From: Bacteroidales bacterium UBA3868
GTDB lineage: Bacteria; Bacteroidota; Bacteroidia; Bacteroidales; WCHB1-69
Direction: 5' to 3'
DNA: 15,091 nt
Assembly (NCBI GenBank): GCA_002392325.1
Contig: DGGS01000150.1
Span: forward strand, 1 to 15,091
Positions 7,778 to 14,744 of the stretch are shown here, one piece after another. The notes beneath the pieces were generated by a model. The model was not told the DNA's origin. It worked only from the letters and a program-made list of their open reading frames with translations, and made no database searches. The stretch's first letter is position 1, and every line of letters starts with the position of its first letter. Made by a program: the position numbers and the translations under genes.

Positions 7778-7829
7778 ATAGAGACGCACGGTCGTGCGTC
7801 TCAACAACAAATAGGTCGTGCGTCTCTAT
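7778..7829. repeat. Three-armed hairpin repeat (GAGACGCACG family)
   Basis: Arm A ATAGAGACGCACG (7778-7790) can pair with adjacent arm B (hairpin 7781-7789 / 7794-7802, loop GGTC) or with arm C CGTGCGTCTCTAT (7817-7829), which matches all 13 bases of A. Arms B and C are direct repeats (GGTCGTGCGTCTC at 7790-7802 and 7814-7826). There is no T run, so it is not a classical terminator. It fills half of the 93-base gap between the nuclease and the aminopeptidase. Confidence 0.8.
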
Positions 7830-7867
7830 CCATAAAACGCGAATTATTAATTAAAAAACCAATAATA

Positions 7868-9265
7868 ATGAACCCTTTATTCGAAAAAACCGTTTATCAG
7901 AACAGACGTGAGAAACTCACGCAATCCGTACAACATGGCATCGCCGTTTTCTTGGGCAACCACGAGGCCCCGATGAACTATCCTGACAATACCTATAACT
8001 TCCGTCAGGACAGCGACTTTCTCTATTTCTTCGGGCTTTCCATCGCAGACATTGCCGCCATCATCGATTTTGACGCGCACAAATCCATCATTTTCGGCAA
8101 CGATTTCACCATTGATGACATTATTTGGATGGGTGACCAGCCCACCATCGCCTCGTTGGCTGAAAAGGTAGGTGTGTCGGATACTATGCCACTGGCCAAG
8201 TTGGCGGAATACATCCAAAAGGCGCAACAGGATGGCCGCAAGGTGCATTTCACACCCATGTATCGCGGCGATAACCAGATTTGGCTGTCCAACCTTACAG
8301 GCATTAATGTGAACAATATTCGCGAAGCGGCTTCTTTAGAGCTGATTAAGGGTATTGTGGTGTTGCGTTCCGCTAAGGAGCAGTGCGAAATTGACGAGAT
8401 GGACAAAGCTTGCGAGATTGGTGTGAAGATGCACACGGCTGTGATGCGTCGCTGCGTGGCAGGCGAGTCGGAACGCGAACTGGCCGGTTTGGCTGAAGGC
8501 ATCGCCCTTTCATACGGTAACGGCATATCCTTCCCGGTAATTCTCTCCCAGCATGGCGAAACACTGCACAACCACCTTCACAACGGCATTCTGCAAGAAG
8601 GCAATATGCTGCTGATGGATGCTGGAGCCGAAGGACTGATGAACTACTGCTCCGACTATACCCGCACATTGCCTGTGGGCGGTAAGTTCACCACCAAGCA
8701 GCAGGAAATCTATGAGATTGTGCTGAAAGCCAATATGGACGCCATTGATGCCGCACATCCGGGCATGTACAACAAGGAACTTCACCGCCTTTCCTGCGAA
8801 GTCATCGCTCAAGGGCTTAAAGATTTGGGATTGATGAAGGGAGATGTGAAAGAGGCCGTTGAGTTAGGCGCGCACGCCCTGTTTATGGTGCACGGACTGG
8901 GCCATCAGATTGGCTTGGATGTGCACGACATGGAGGGTCTCGGACAAATCCATGTGGGTTACGACGACACTGTGCGCCCGAGCAACATCTTTGGCTGGGC
9001 CTCCCTGCGTATGGCCCGCGAGTTGAAACCGGGTTTTGTTGTTTCCATTGAACCTGGCATCTATTTCATCCCGCACTTGATTGACATTTGGAAGAAAGAG
9101 AACAAGTTCGCAGATTTCATCAACTACGATGTGGTGGAGAAATACCGCGATTTCGGTGGCATCCGCATTGAAGATGACCTGCTGATTACAGAAACCGGCC
9201 ATCGCGTGTTAGGTCCGCATTTGCCCAAGGGCGTGGACGAACTGGCAGAGATTATCGGACGGTAA
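7868..9265 (+). CDS. pepP: Xaa-Pro aminopeptidase (M24B family)
   Basis: Cytoplasmic dinuclear-metal exopeptidase that removes N-terminal residues ahead of proline; 465 residues with no signal peptide. The N-terminal aminopeptidase-P domain (about 1-165) includes NTYNFRQDSDFLYFFG. The pita-bread catalytic domain follows, with metal ligands D251 (LLMDAGAE), D263 (SDYTRT), H346 (in HGLGHQIGLDVHD), E395 (SIEPGIY) and E435 (GIRIEDD), plus H342 and H353 matching the other active-site histidines of E. coli AMPP. The ATG at 7868 begins a normal-length N-terminus. Together with pruA and the C69 dipeptidase it suggests peptide and proline use. No clear -7 box lies just upstream; expression may come from the nuclease transcript or an unrecognised promoter. 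Confidence 0.94.
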   Translation: MNPLFEKTVYQNRREKLTQSVQHGIAVFLGNHEAPMNYPDNTYNFRQDSDFLYFFGLSIADIAAIIDFDAHKSIIFGNDFTIDDIIWMGDQPTIASLAEKVGVSDTMPLAKLAEYIQKAQQDGRKVHFTPMYRGDNQIWLSNLTGINVNNIREAASLELIKGIVVLRSAKEQCEIDEMDKACEIGVKMHTAVMRRCVAGESERELAGLAEGIALSYGNGISFPVILSQHGETLHNHLHNGILQEGNMLLMDAGAEGLMNYCSDYTRTLPVGGKFTTKQQEIYEIVLKANMDAIDAAHPGMYNKELHRLSCEVIAQGLKDLGLMKGDVKEAVELGAHALFMVHGLGHQIGLDVHDMEGLGQIHVGYDDTVRPSNIFGWASLRMARELKPGFVVSIEPGIYFIPHLIDIWKKENKFADFINYDVVEKYRDFGGIRIEDDLLITETGHRVLGPHLPKGVDELAEIIGR

Positions 9266-9447
9266 TTGTTGGCAATGATATAGATGTTGATCTGTTGAAA
9301 CATCAACATCTGGATTTCTTTTTACGAATAATGATTGTGGCACAACAGTGCCGCAAGGAGCAAATTCCCCTTCTAAAATAGAAGGGGATTTTTTGAGCGT
9401 CCGCACATTAGTGCGGACAAGTCAAATGCTATATCATTACCAATAAT
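9265..9447. mobile_element. MITE-like element, copy 1: terminal inverted repeats GGCAATGATATAG
   Basis: The left end (9265-9290) and the reverse complement of the right end (9422-9447) match at 21 of 26 positions, with a core GG(C/T)AATGATATAG. The 20 bases at 9271-9290 (ggcaatgatatagatgttga) recur exactly, inverted, at 12966-12985. The interior holds a 10-bp hairpin (9282-9291 / 9302-9311), the pepP terminator, and a perfect 8-bp hairpin GTCCGCAC-ATTA-GTGCGGAC (9399-9418). It has no coding capacity. Calling it mobile is inference from the end structure and the second copy. No clear target-site duplication is visible. Confidence 0.55.
9366..9394 (+). terminator. Rho-independent terminator downstream of pepP
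   Basis: Stem TCCCCTTCTA / TAGAAGGGGA with a 3-base loop is followed by six Ts. It lies about 100 bases after the pepP stop, inside the inverted-repeat-bounded element. Confidence 0.8.
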
Positions 9448-9475
9448 TTTAGCAATAATTTCAAGAAAAATCCGT

Positions 9476-9483
9476 TAAATTTG
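9476..9483 (+). promoter_or_regulatory. -7 box (TAnnTTTG) for the outer-membrane protein gene
   Basis: TAAATTTG lies 46 bases before ATG 9530. It would place the transcript start near 9490, which rules out the in-frame ATG at 9488 and supports 9530. The 264-base gap (9266-9529) otherwise holds the repeat element and the terminator. Confidence 0.55.
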
Positions 9484-9529
9484 ATAAATGCTGTTTTTTA
9501 ATAATAATGTTCAATTTTTAACAAAAATT

Positions 9530-10141
9530 ATGCAAAAGAAAATTTTAATTATTGCTGTTTTTTTCGGAATGTTGTTCTCCTTACAGGCTCAAGCACCTTA
9601 CCAACATAGCGTGGGCGTGTCGTTCGGCAATATGCAAGCCATTTCATACAAGACATTTTTAACGGATCATTTTGCCCTACAGGTTGACCTTGGAACAAAA
9701 ATCACAACCACCGCAGGCTGCATAAACTGGGGAAAATACATTGTTTATGGTCCGGATTACGAAGTTATCAGTAAATTTAATCCTATCAATATCTGGACTT
9801 TGGAATTAAATCCCAACTTCCTGTATGAGGGCCATTTTGTGAATGGTTTGTATGGAATGTTTGGCGGTGGTGTCAGTTTGGGTTATAACTGGTATCGTGG
9901 ATATGGTTACGATGATAATCGTATTTATTACGGAGATCCCTCTTTCATGCTTTATTATAACACGCCGTTTGGGAAGTTTGGCACCAATGTGCTTCTGGGA
10001 CTGGAATATAAATTCAACGCTCCTGTCACATTGCAATTGGATGTCAGGCCCGGTTATGGGTTGCTATTCTATGAGTCTGGTGGTCCGCAGCTCCATTACG
10101 CCGACTGGAGTGTGAATTTCGGTGTGCGATATACAATGTAA
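9530..10141 (+). CDS. Small secreted beta-barrel protein, probably outer membrane
   Basis: Exact function unknown; 203 residues. It has a signal peptide (MQKKILIIAVFFGMLFSLQAQ, cut near residue 20-21), then alternating hydrophobic and polar, aromatic-rich strands with glycine turns (VGVSFGNMQAISYKTF, GLYGMFGGGVSLGYNWY, FGTNVLLGLEYKF, VTLQLDVRPGYGLLF), ending in an aromatic beta-strand (WSVNFGVRYTM). This pattern fits a small 8-stranded outer-membrane barrel or porin-like fold. The region YRGYGYDDNRIYYGD is tyrosine-rich. The gene is transcribed alone and converges on the sugar-transporter operon. Confidence 0.8.
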   Translation: MQKKILIIAVFFGMLFSLQAQAPYQHSVGVSFGNMQAISYKTFLTDHFALQVDLGTKITTTAGCINWGKYIVYGPDYEVISKFNPINIWTLELNPNFLYEGHFVNGLYGMFGGGVSLGYNWYRGYGYDDNRIYYGDPSFMLYYNTPFGKFGTNVLLGLEYKFNAPVTLQLDVRPGYGLLFYESGGPQLHYADWSVNFGVRYTM

Positions 10142-10192
10142 GCAATCTAATATACTATAATTGCCGGTGATTAGCTATTGTTTTTTTTTGCC

Positions 10193-10223
10193 AAAGGCCA
10201 ACAGCTAATAGTCAACGGCCTTT
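10193..10223. repeat. Inverted repeat between convergent genes
   Basis: AAAGGCC (10193-10199) and GGCCTTT (10217-10223) form a 7-bp stem around a 17-base loop. A run of nine Ts precedes it on the + strand and no T run follows it on either strand in the usual place, so a terminator role for the two convergent genes is only possible. The 91-base gap holds nothing else clear. Confidence 0.4.
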
Positions 10224-10232
10224 CACCCTCTT

Positions 10233-11492
10233 TTACTCCTTTACTCTCTTCCTCGTAATCTTACACCCCACCGTTGCGAAGAACAGGATGTAGGCGTAGG
10301 ATACAAACAGCAAGGCGTAAGCGTCGTGCGGGTTCACCACGTCGGCAATCTTACCATAAATCAACGGCATGATGGCACCGCCCACAATGGCCATCACTAA
10401 CAGGGCGGAGGCGAATTCCGTATGGTCGCCCAAATCATGGATGGCAAGCGGCCAAATGGCCGGCCACATGATAGCGTGCGCAAAACTGAGGCAGATGATA
10501 GCCAGAATGGAAGCGATTCCGTGCGTGCACAGGGCCACAATCACCAGCACAACCGACAAGCACAATTGGATAATCAACGCGTTACGCTGTGAGATGACTT
10601 TCGGCACAAACAAAATACCGCACACATAACCGACCAGCAAGGCAATCAAGGCGTAAATGCCGAAATAGTGCGATACGGAGGTGGGTATTCCGTAGAAGTC
10701 GCCGTACGGAATCAGTGTGTCGATGGCGATAACCTCAGCGCCCACATAGAAGAAAATGGCCAATACGCCCAGCCACATGTACGGGAAACTGAAAATACTG
10801 GCTTTGTGACCGTCAATTTTCTTCTCTTCCTCAATAATCTCCGGCAAATGGGCGGATTTAATGAAGATGACCAAGCCGATAAGTACCATGGTCATAATGA
10901 TATAGGGCAGAATAACACCATTGGAAAGTTGCTGCAGCATCATTTCTTTTTCAGGACCGGCAGCCGTGTTTTGGATATTTTCAATGAGTTGCTCCTTGCC
11001 TTTGAACAGGGCGTTGTACAGGATGAGAATGCCAATCATGCCAGCCACCTTGTTGCAAATGCCCATCACGCTCATGCGGCGCGCGGCAGATTCCACCGGC
11101 CCGATGACGGTGACATACGGATTGCTGGCCGTTTGCAACAGCGACAAACCACTTCCTTGTAAAAACAAGCCAATCAGGAAGATAGGATAACTGCGCGTCA
11201 TGGCTCCTGGAATAAACATCATGCACCCGATGGCCATCACAATGAGACCTAATGCCATGCCGTTGCCGTATCCGGTCTTCTTCAATACAAAAGAGGAGGG
11301 TATGGACATCACAAAATAGGCAATATAAAAGGCGAAAGTGACCAGATATCCCTGCACCTGCGTGGTAAGCTCACATGAGGTGCGCATGTAGGGTATTAAA
11401 ATGTTGTTCAGCCAGGTGACGAATCCGAATACAAAAAACAGGGATCCGATGACGAACATGCAATAAGCTGTGCTTCTTTGTTTTTCAGACAT
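10233..11492 (-). CDS. FHS-family sugar transporter (FucP/GluP-like MFS)
   Basis: Inner-membrane MFS permease of the fucose:H+ symporter / glucose-galactose transporter family; 419 residues with about 12 hydrophobic segments. Family signatures are FFVFGFVTWLNNILIPYM (19-36), LLQTASNPYVTVIGP (118-132), YVGAEV (after the central loop), MWPAIWPLAI and GGAIMPLIYG. The central cytoplasmic loop (LPEIIEEEKKIDGHKAS) separates the two halves. The substrate is not resolved; fucose, glucose, galactose or a related hexose are candidates. Residues aligning with E. coli FucP D46 and E135, needed for proton-coupled transport, are N30 and Q120 here. It is the last gene of an operon, 11 bases after the SHOCT-protein stop codon. 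Linkage to rpe suggests import of a sugar passing through pentose-phosphate metabolism, which is an inference. Confidence 0.88.
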   Translation of the reverse strand: MSEKQRSTAYCMFVIGSLFFVFGFVTWLNNILIPYMRTSCELTTQVQGYLVTFAFYIAYFVMSIPSSFVLKKTGYGNGMALGLIVMAIGCMMFIPGAMTRSYPIFLIGLFLQGSGLSLLQTASNPYVTVIGPVESAARRMSVMGICNKVAGMIGILILYNALFKGKEQLIENIQNTAAGPEKEMMLQQLSNGVILPYIIMTMVLIGLVIFIKSAHLPEIIEEEKKIDGHKASIFSFPYMWLGVLAIFFYVGAEVIAIDTLIPYGDFYGIPTSVSHYFGIYALIALLVGYVCGILFVPKVISQRNALIIQLCLSVVLVIVALCTHGIASILAIICLSFAHAIMWPAIWPLAIHDLGDHTEFASALLVMAIVGGAIMPLIYGKIADVVNPHDAYALLFVSYAYILFFATVGCKITRKRVKE

Positions 11493-11503
11493 AAATGTGG
11501 GTT

Positions 11504-12130
11504 TTATTTGATTTTTTTCATCAATTCCGCTTTTTTGGCGTCATATTCCTCTTGGGTGATGATTTGGAGATCCAATTTCTCTTTCCATCGTTTCAGTTCC
11601 TCAAGAGCGGCATCGGAGGCCACATCGTCAGGGTTGGCTTTCGTGATAACCTCTTTGACGGCAAGCGCTTCTTCAAAATTGGTGCAGGCCAAACCGCCGC
11701 GGTTGAGCACCAGATAAATCTTGCACCCGCTGTTTTTTCTGTTAAATGGGTCAATGGGCACACATTGGATTTTCTTGATGGTGGCCACACCGCCGGCGCG
11801 GTTTTCCACCCGTTCGGCCCGTTCTTGGCTTTGGGCACGCTCGGATGAGGTGGCGTTCTCATCTTCTGCCAAAGCGTTTAACCAACTTCCCGTCACATCC
11901 ATGAAATAGACATAATACTTTCCATTTGTCGGATATCCGTATGTGATGGTGGAACCTTTGGTATAAGTGATGCCGTTGGAGGCCACGTATGCGGTAATGT
12001 CGTCACCACTGTTGCGGCCAGTCAGTTCTTTGGCCGATTTCTGGTTTAAAATATCCTGATAGGTCACCGTTTGTGAGAAAACATTAAGAAAAAGACAGGA
12101 TAAAAAGAAAAAAACGGCAATTTTTCTCAT
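11504..12130 (-). CDS. Secreted protein with C-terminal SHOCT domain, function unknown
   Basis: 208 residues. An N-terminal signal peptide (MRKIAVFFFLSCLFLNVFSQ) is followed by about 60 residues with strand-like segments (ITAYVASNGITYTKGSTITYG). A charged stretch (EDENATSSERAQSQERAERVENR, 89-111) comes next, then a second strand-rich part (ATIKKIQCVPID, GCKIYLVLNRGG). Residues about 175-207 form a SHOCT motif (ALEELKRWKEKLDLQIITQEEYDAKKAELM). SHOCT is a short C-terminal oligomerisation-type helix pair. Cys123, Cys136 and Cys149 are the cysteines beyond the signal peptide. Its ATG is 3 bases past the rpe stop codon and 11 bases separate it from the transporter, so all three are probably one transcript. 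No enzymatic motif is seen. Confidence 0.85.
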   Translation of the reverse strand: MRKIAVFFFLSCLFLNVFSQTVTYQDILNQKSAKELTGRNSGDDITAYVASNGITYTKGSTITYGYPTNGKYYVYFMDVTGSWLNALAEDENATSSERAQSQERAERVENRAGGVATIKKIQCVPIDPFNRKNSGCKIYLVLNRGGLACTNFEEALAVKEVITKANPDDVASDAALEELKRWKEKLDLQIITQEEYDAKKAELMKKIK

Positions 12131-12133
12131 GTT

Positions 12134-12790
12134 TTAGATGTTTTTAAGATTCTGAATAGCGATTTTAGGGTCTTCGGCTTTGAAAACGGCGCTTCCCGCC
12201 ACCACGGCATCCGCTCCGGCGGCCATGATGTCGGCAATGTTGTCCTGACACACACCACCGTCAACTTCAATCAGCGCCTCGGAGTTGTTGCGCTCAACCA
12301 TCTCGCGCAGTTCGGCGATTTTGTGCAGGGCGCGCGGGATGAACTTCTGCCCGCCAAAGCCGGGGTTCACCGACATAATCAACACTAAATCAATATCATT
12401 GATCACATCCTCCAAGCCAGAAACGGGAGTGTGCGGATTGAGGGCTACGCCCGCCAGCATACCCTCTTCCTTGATCTGGTAGATGGTGCGGTGCAGGTGC
12501 GTGCACGCCTCCCAATGCACGGTCAGCATGTCGGCACCCGCCTCCTTGAAGGCGTGGATGTATCGCTCCGGCTGCACAATCATCAGGTGTGTATCCAGTG
12601 GTTTTTCAGACAGTTGCCGAACGGCTTTGACTACGGGAATGCCAAATGAAATGTTGGGCACAAAAATGCCGTCCATGATGTCCAGATGCACCCAGTCGGC
12701 CTTGGATTTGTTCAGCATTTGCACATCTTTTTTAAGGTTGCCGAAATCGGCGGAAAGAAGAGAGGGAGCAATGATTGGTTTGATTTCCAT
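12134..12790 (-). CDS. rpe: Ribulose-phosphate 3-epimerase
   Basis: Interconverts D-ribulose 5-phosphate and D-xylulose 5-phosphate in the pentose phosphate pathway; cytoplasmic TIM barrel, 218 residues, the usual length. Motifs and residues: IIAPSLLSADFGNL at the N-terminus, metal ligands H35 and D37 in VHLDIMDG, H68 in DTHLM, catalytic/ligand D177 in EVDGG, the VNPGFGGQKF loop (141-150) and the phosphate-binding GADAVVAGSAVF (192-203). ATG at 12790 is chosen because the frame upstream to 12832 crosses the -7 box. First gene of the rpe-SHOCT-transporter operon and divergent from the C69 dipeptidase gene. Confidence 0.95.
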   Translation of the reverse strand: MEIKPIIAPSLLSADFGNLKKDVQMLNKSKADWVHLDIMDGIFVPNISFGIPVVKAVRQLSEKPLDTHLMIVQPERYIHAFKEAGADMLTVHWEACTHLHRTIYQIKEEGMLAGVALNPHTPVSGLEDVINDIDLVLIMSVNPGFGGQKFIPRALHKIAELREMVERNNSEALIEVDGGVCQDNIADIMAAGADAVVAGSAVFKAEDPKIAIQNLKNI

Positions 12791-12810
12791 AAATGTGATA
12801 TTTTGGCGTG

Positions 12811-12818
12811 CAAAGGTA
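12811..12818 (-). promoter_or_regulatory. -7 box (TAnnTTTG) for the rpe operon
   Basis: On the minus strand TACCTTTG lies 20 bases before the rpe ATG. The inverted-repeat element begins 9 bases farther upstream (12828), so its left end covers the -33 region. Confidence 0.6.
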
Positions 12819-12827
12819 CAAAAAATT

Positions 12828-12985
12828 GGCAATGATGTAGAAAGACTCCGTTATGTTGTAGATTCCGCTCAACGCTGGCGCGTCTTGCGGAATGGTGCGC
12901 CGCACACGCACCATTCCGCCGTGAACATAGTGAACGGCGGAATCCCAAACAACCTTCAAGTCAGGTCAACATCTATATCATTGCC
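12828..12985. mobile_element. MITE-like element, copy 2: terminal inverted repeats GGCAATGATRTAGA
   Basis: The left end 12828-12841 (ggcaatgatgtaga) and the reverse complement of 12972-12985 (ggcaatgatataga) match at 13 of 14. The right end 12966-12985 is an exact inverted copy of 9271-9290. The 158-base interior is unlike copy 1 and contains the composite ATTCCGC palindromes. It has no coding capacity. It fills the gap between the divergent rpe and C69 promoters. Mobility is inferred, not shown. Confidence 0.55.
12861..12946. repeat. Composite palindromic repeat, copy 2 (nested)
   Basis: The module at 12863-12897 (TTCCGCTCAACGCT...GCGGAATGGTG) matches 5746-5780 at 30 of 35 bases. It is followed by an inverted-orientation module CACCATTCCGCC (12909-12920), spacer GTGAACATAGTGAAC, then GGCGGAATCCC (12936-12946). 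In copy 1 the two modules occur in the opposite order. The ends can form long cruciforms or RNA hairpins. Confidence 0.75.
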
Positions 12986-12995
12986 TAAAAAATAT

Positions 12996-13003
12996 TATTT
13001 TTG
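12996..13003 (+). promoter_or_regulatory. -7 box (TAnnTTTG) for the C69 dipeptidase
   Basis: TATTTTTG lies 25 bases before ATG 13029 and 10 bases past the right end of the inverted-repeat element, mirroring the arrangement at the rpe promoter. Confidence 0.55.
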
Positions 13004-13028
13004 CGGCAACATAAAGAATATTAATATC

Positions 13029-14633
13029 ATGATGAAACTCAAAACCATCCTCCTTACCCTTGTCGCTTGCTTCTTTGCGACATTCACTTTTGCCCAGGAA
13101 ACCGAACTCGTGGGCGCTAATTGCACCTCCATCATGGTGGGCTGCAAAGCCTCCACCGACGGCTCCGTAATAACCTCGCACACGTGCGACAGCAAGTACC
13201 GCACTTGGGTGAAGATGGAGCCCGCTGCCGACCACGAGCCCGGCACCATGCACAAGGTTTATAAGGGCACGATGCACACCAGCACACCCAACGCCATGGA
13301 AAATGTGACACTGGCGGGTGAAATTCCCGAAGTGGTGCACACCTATGCCTACATGAACACGGCATATCCTTGTATGAATGAGAAGCAACTCGCCATGGGC
13401 GAGAGCACCTTCTCCGGTCCCGACACCCTGCTGAATGAAAAGGGCATGTTTCTGATTGAGGAGCTGCAACGCATTGCTCTGCAGCGTTGCGACAACGCCC
13501 GCGACGCCATCCGTCTCATTGGCGAACTGATTGCGCAATACGGCTATGGCGACGGCGGAGAGTGCATCACTATTGCCGATAAAAAAGAAGTTTGGCAGAT
13601 GGAAATCCTTGGCGAGGGTCCTGACAAAATTGGCGGCATCTGGGCGGCGCAGCGCGTGCCCGACGATGAGGTGGCCGTGAGTTGCAATGTGGCCCGCATC
13701 GGCAAACTTGACCGCAAAAACAAGGATTACTTTATATGTTCCGACAACATCGAGAAGGTAGCCAAGAAATACGGTCTTTGGGATGGCAAAGGCGACTTTA
13801 TCTGGTGGAAAGCGTTCCCGTCTTCATATTCTGGCAATAAGAACTTCAAGGAACGCGAGTGGTATATCTTCACCCAGCTGGCTCCGTCGCAGCACTTTGC
13901 CCTTGATGCCGACGAGTTGCCTTTCTCCATCAAACCCGATGAGAAAGTCTCCCCGCAACGCGTGATGGAACTCTTCCGCGCCAACTACGAGGGTTGTCCC
14001 GAACTGGACCAGACCCAAAACCTGCTCTATCCCCGCAAGCGCAGAGTGGATGGCGAAATTGTGGTTGACACGGTGGTGTGCCCCAACGCCAATCCGTGGA
14101 TGGATGGCAATGAGCGTGCCATGTACAACATGCTTAAACCCGGCACGGTGACTTTCTACCGCGGCGTGGCCATGTCGTGGTGCTCCTATTCCACTATCAT
14201 CCAATGCCGCAGTTGGCTGCCCGATGAGGTTGGCGGCCTCTGTTGGTTCTCGCTGGAGAATCCCGGACAAAGTCCGCGCATCCCCATTTATGCTGGCGAA
14301 ACCTCCCTGCCTGCCGGATTCAATATTTGTGGACACTTTGGATATAACGAAAACGCCGTGCTTTGGCACTACCGGAAAGCCAATAAGTTGGCCCAAATCC
14401 GCTGGGGCAACACCAAGGACTATTTGCTGAAAAATGTGGCCCGTTACGAAGAAAAGGCGTTCAACGAACTTCCTGACCTTGAAAAGAAGGCCGTGAATTT
14501 ACTCAAGGATGGTAAAAAGGAAGAAGCCCAGAAGGTCTTGAACCGCTACACCGCCGACTTTGCTGGCGCCACCCGCCAAACCTGGCAGGAGATGGAGCAG
14601 AAATTCTGGGAGATGTTCTGGACAGGATTTTAA
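13029..14633 (+). CDS. Secreted C69-family dipeptidase
   Basis: N-terminal-nucleophile cysteine peptidase of the PepD/C69 type, cleaving dipeptides or short peptides; 534 residues. A signal peptide (MMKLKTILLTLVACFFATFTFAQ, cut near residue 23) sends it out of the cytoplasm, probably to the periplasm. No T9SS tail is present. The expected nucleophile is C32 in GANCTSIMVG, followed by ASTDGSVITSHTCDS (41-55). Further C69 motifs are MNEKQLAMGEST (116-127), LQRIALQRCDNARDAI (146-161) and ECITIADKKEVWQMEI (178-193). The C-terminal 60 residues are helical and charged. Either of the paired ATGs at 13029 and 13032 may be used. The frame is open far upstream (to 12483), but that part overlaps rpe and the promoter. 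It has its own promoter and is divergent from rpe. Confidence 0.92.
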   Translation: MMKLKTILLTLVACFFATFTFAQETELVGANCTSIMVGCKASTDGSVITSHTCDSKYRTWVKMEPAADHEPGTMHKVYKGTMHTSTPNAMENVTLAGEIPEVVHTYAYMNTAYPCMNEKQLAMGESTFSGPDTLLNEKGMFLIEELQRIALQRCDNARDAIRLIGELIAQYGYGDGGECITIADKKEVWQMEILGEGPDKIGGIWAAQRVPDDEVAVSCNVARIGKLDRKNKDYFICSDNIEKVAKKYGLWDGKGDFIWWKAFPSSYSGNKNFKEREWYIFTQLAPSQHFALDADELPFSIKPDEKVSPQRVMELFRANYEGCPELDQTQNLLYPRKRRVDGEIVVDTVVCPNANPWMDGNERAMYNMLKPGTVTFYRGVAMSWCSYSTIIQCRSWLPDEVGGLCWFSLENPGQSPRIPIYAGETSLPAGFNICGHFGYNENAVLWHYRKANKLAQIRWGNTKDYLLKNVARYEEKAFNELPDLEKKAVNLLKDGKKEEAQKVLNRYTADFAGATRQTWQEMEQKFWEMFWTGF

Positions 14634-14659
14634 AAAGGGAGCAAGAGGAAAAAGAGGTA

Positions 14660-14727
14660 CATGGGGTGAAAGAGGATACATTCTCCAGTCTCAATTTCCC
14701 ATTCCTCATTTCCCTTTTCACCTCATG
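14660..14727. repeat. Inverted repeat in the gap between convergent genes
   Basis: CATGGGGTGAAA (14660-14671) and TTTCACCTCATG (14716-14727) pair over 12 bp with one G-U, around a 44-base loop. The gap is almost all purine at 14634-14677 and pyrimidine-rich at 14690-14765. It may fold as a terminator for the convergent genes, but no standard short hairpin plus T run is visible. Confidence 0.4.
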
Positions 14728-14744
14728 CCCCCCCTTCACCAACT

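Noticed and set aside
9488..9529. Earlier ATG for the outer-membrane protein
   Set aside because: It lies essentially at the predicted transcript start, and the extra 14 residues would spoil a good signal peptide beginning at 9530.
10193..10223. Bidirectional terminator between the barrel protein and the sugar transporter
   Set aside because: The stem is short, the loop is 17 bases, and the T run is on the wrong side for the + strand. Kept only as an inverted repeat.
12483..13028. Upstream extension of the C69 frame by 182 codons
   Set aside because: It runs antisense through rpe and through the promoter and repeat element. The signal peptide begins at 13029.
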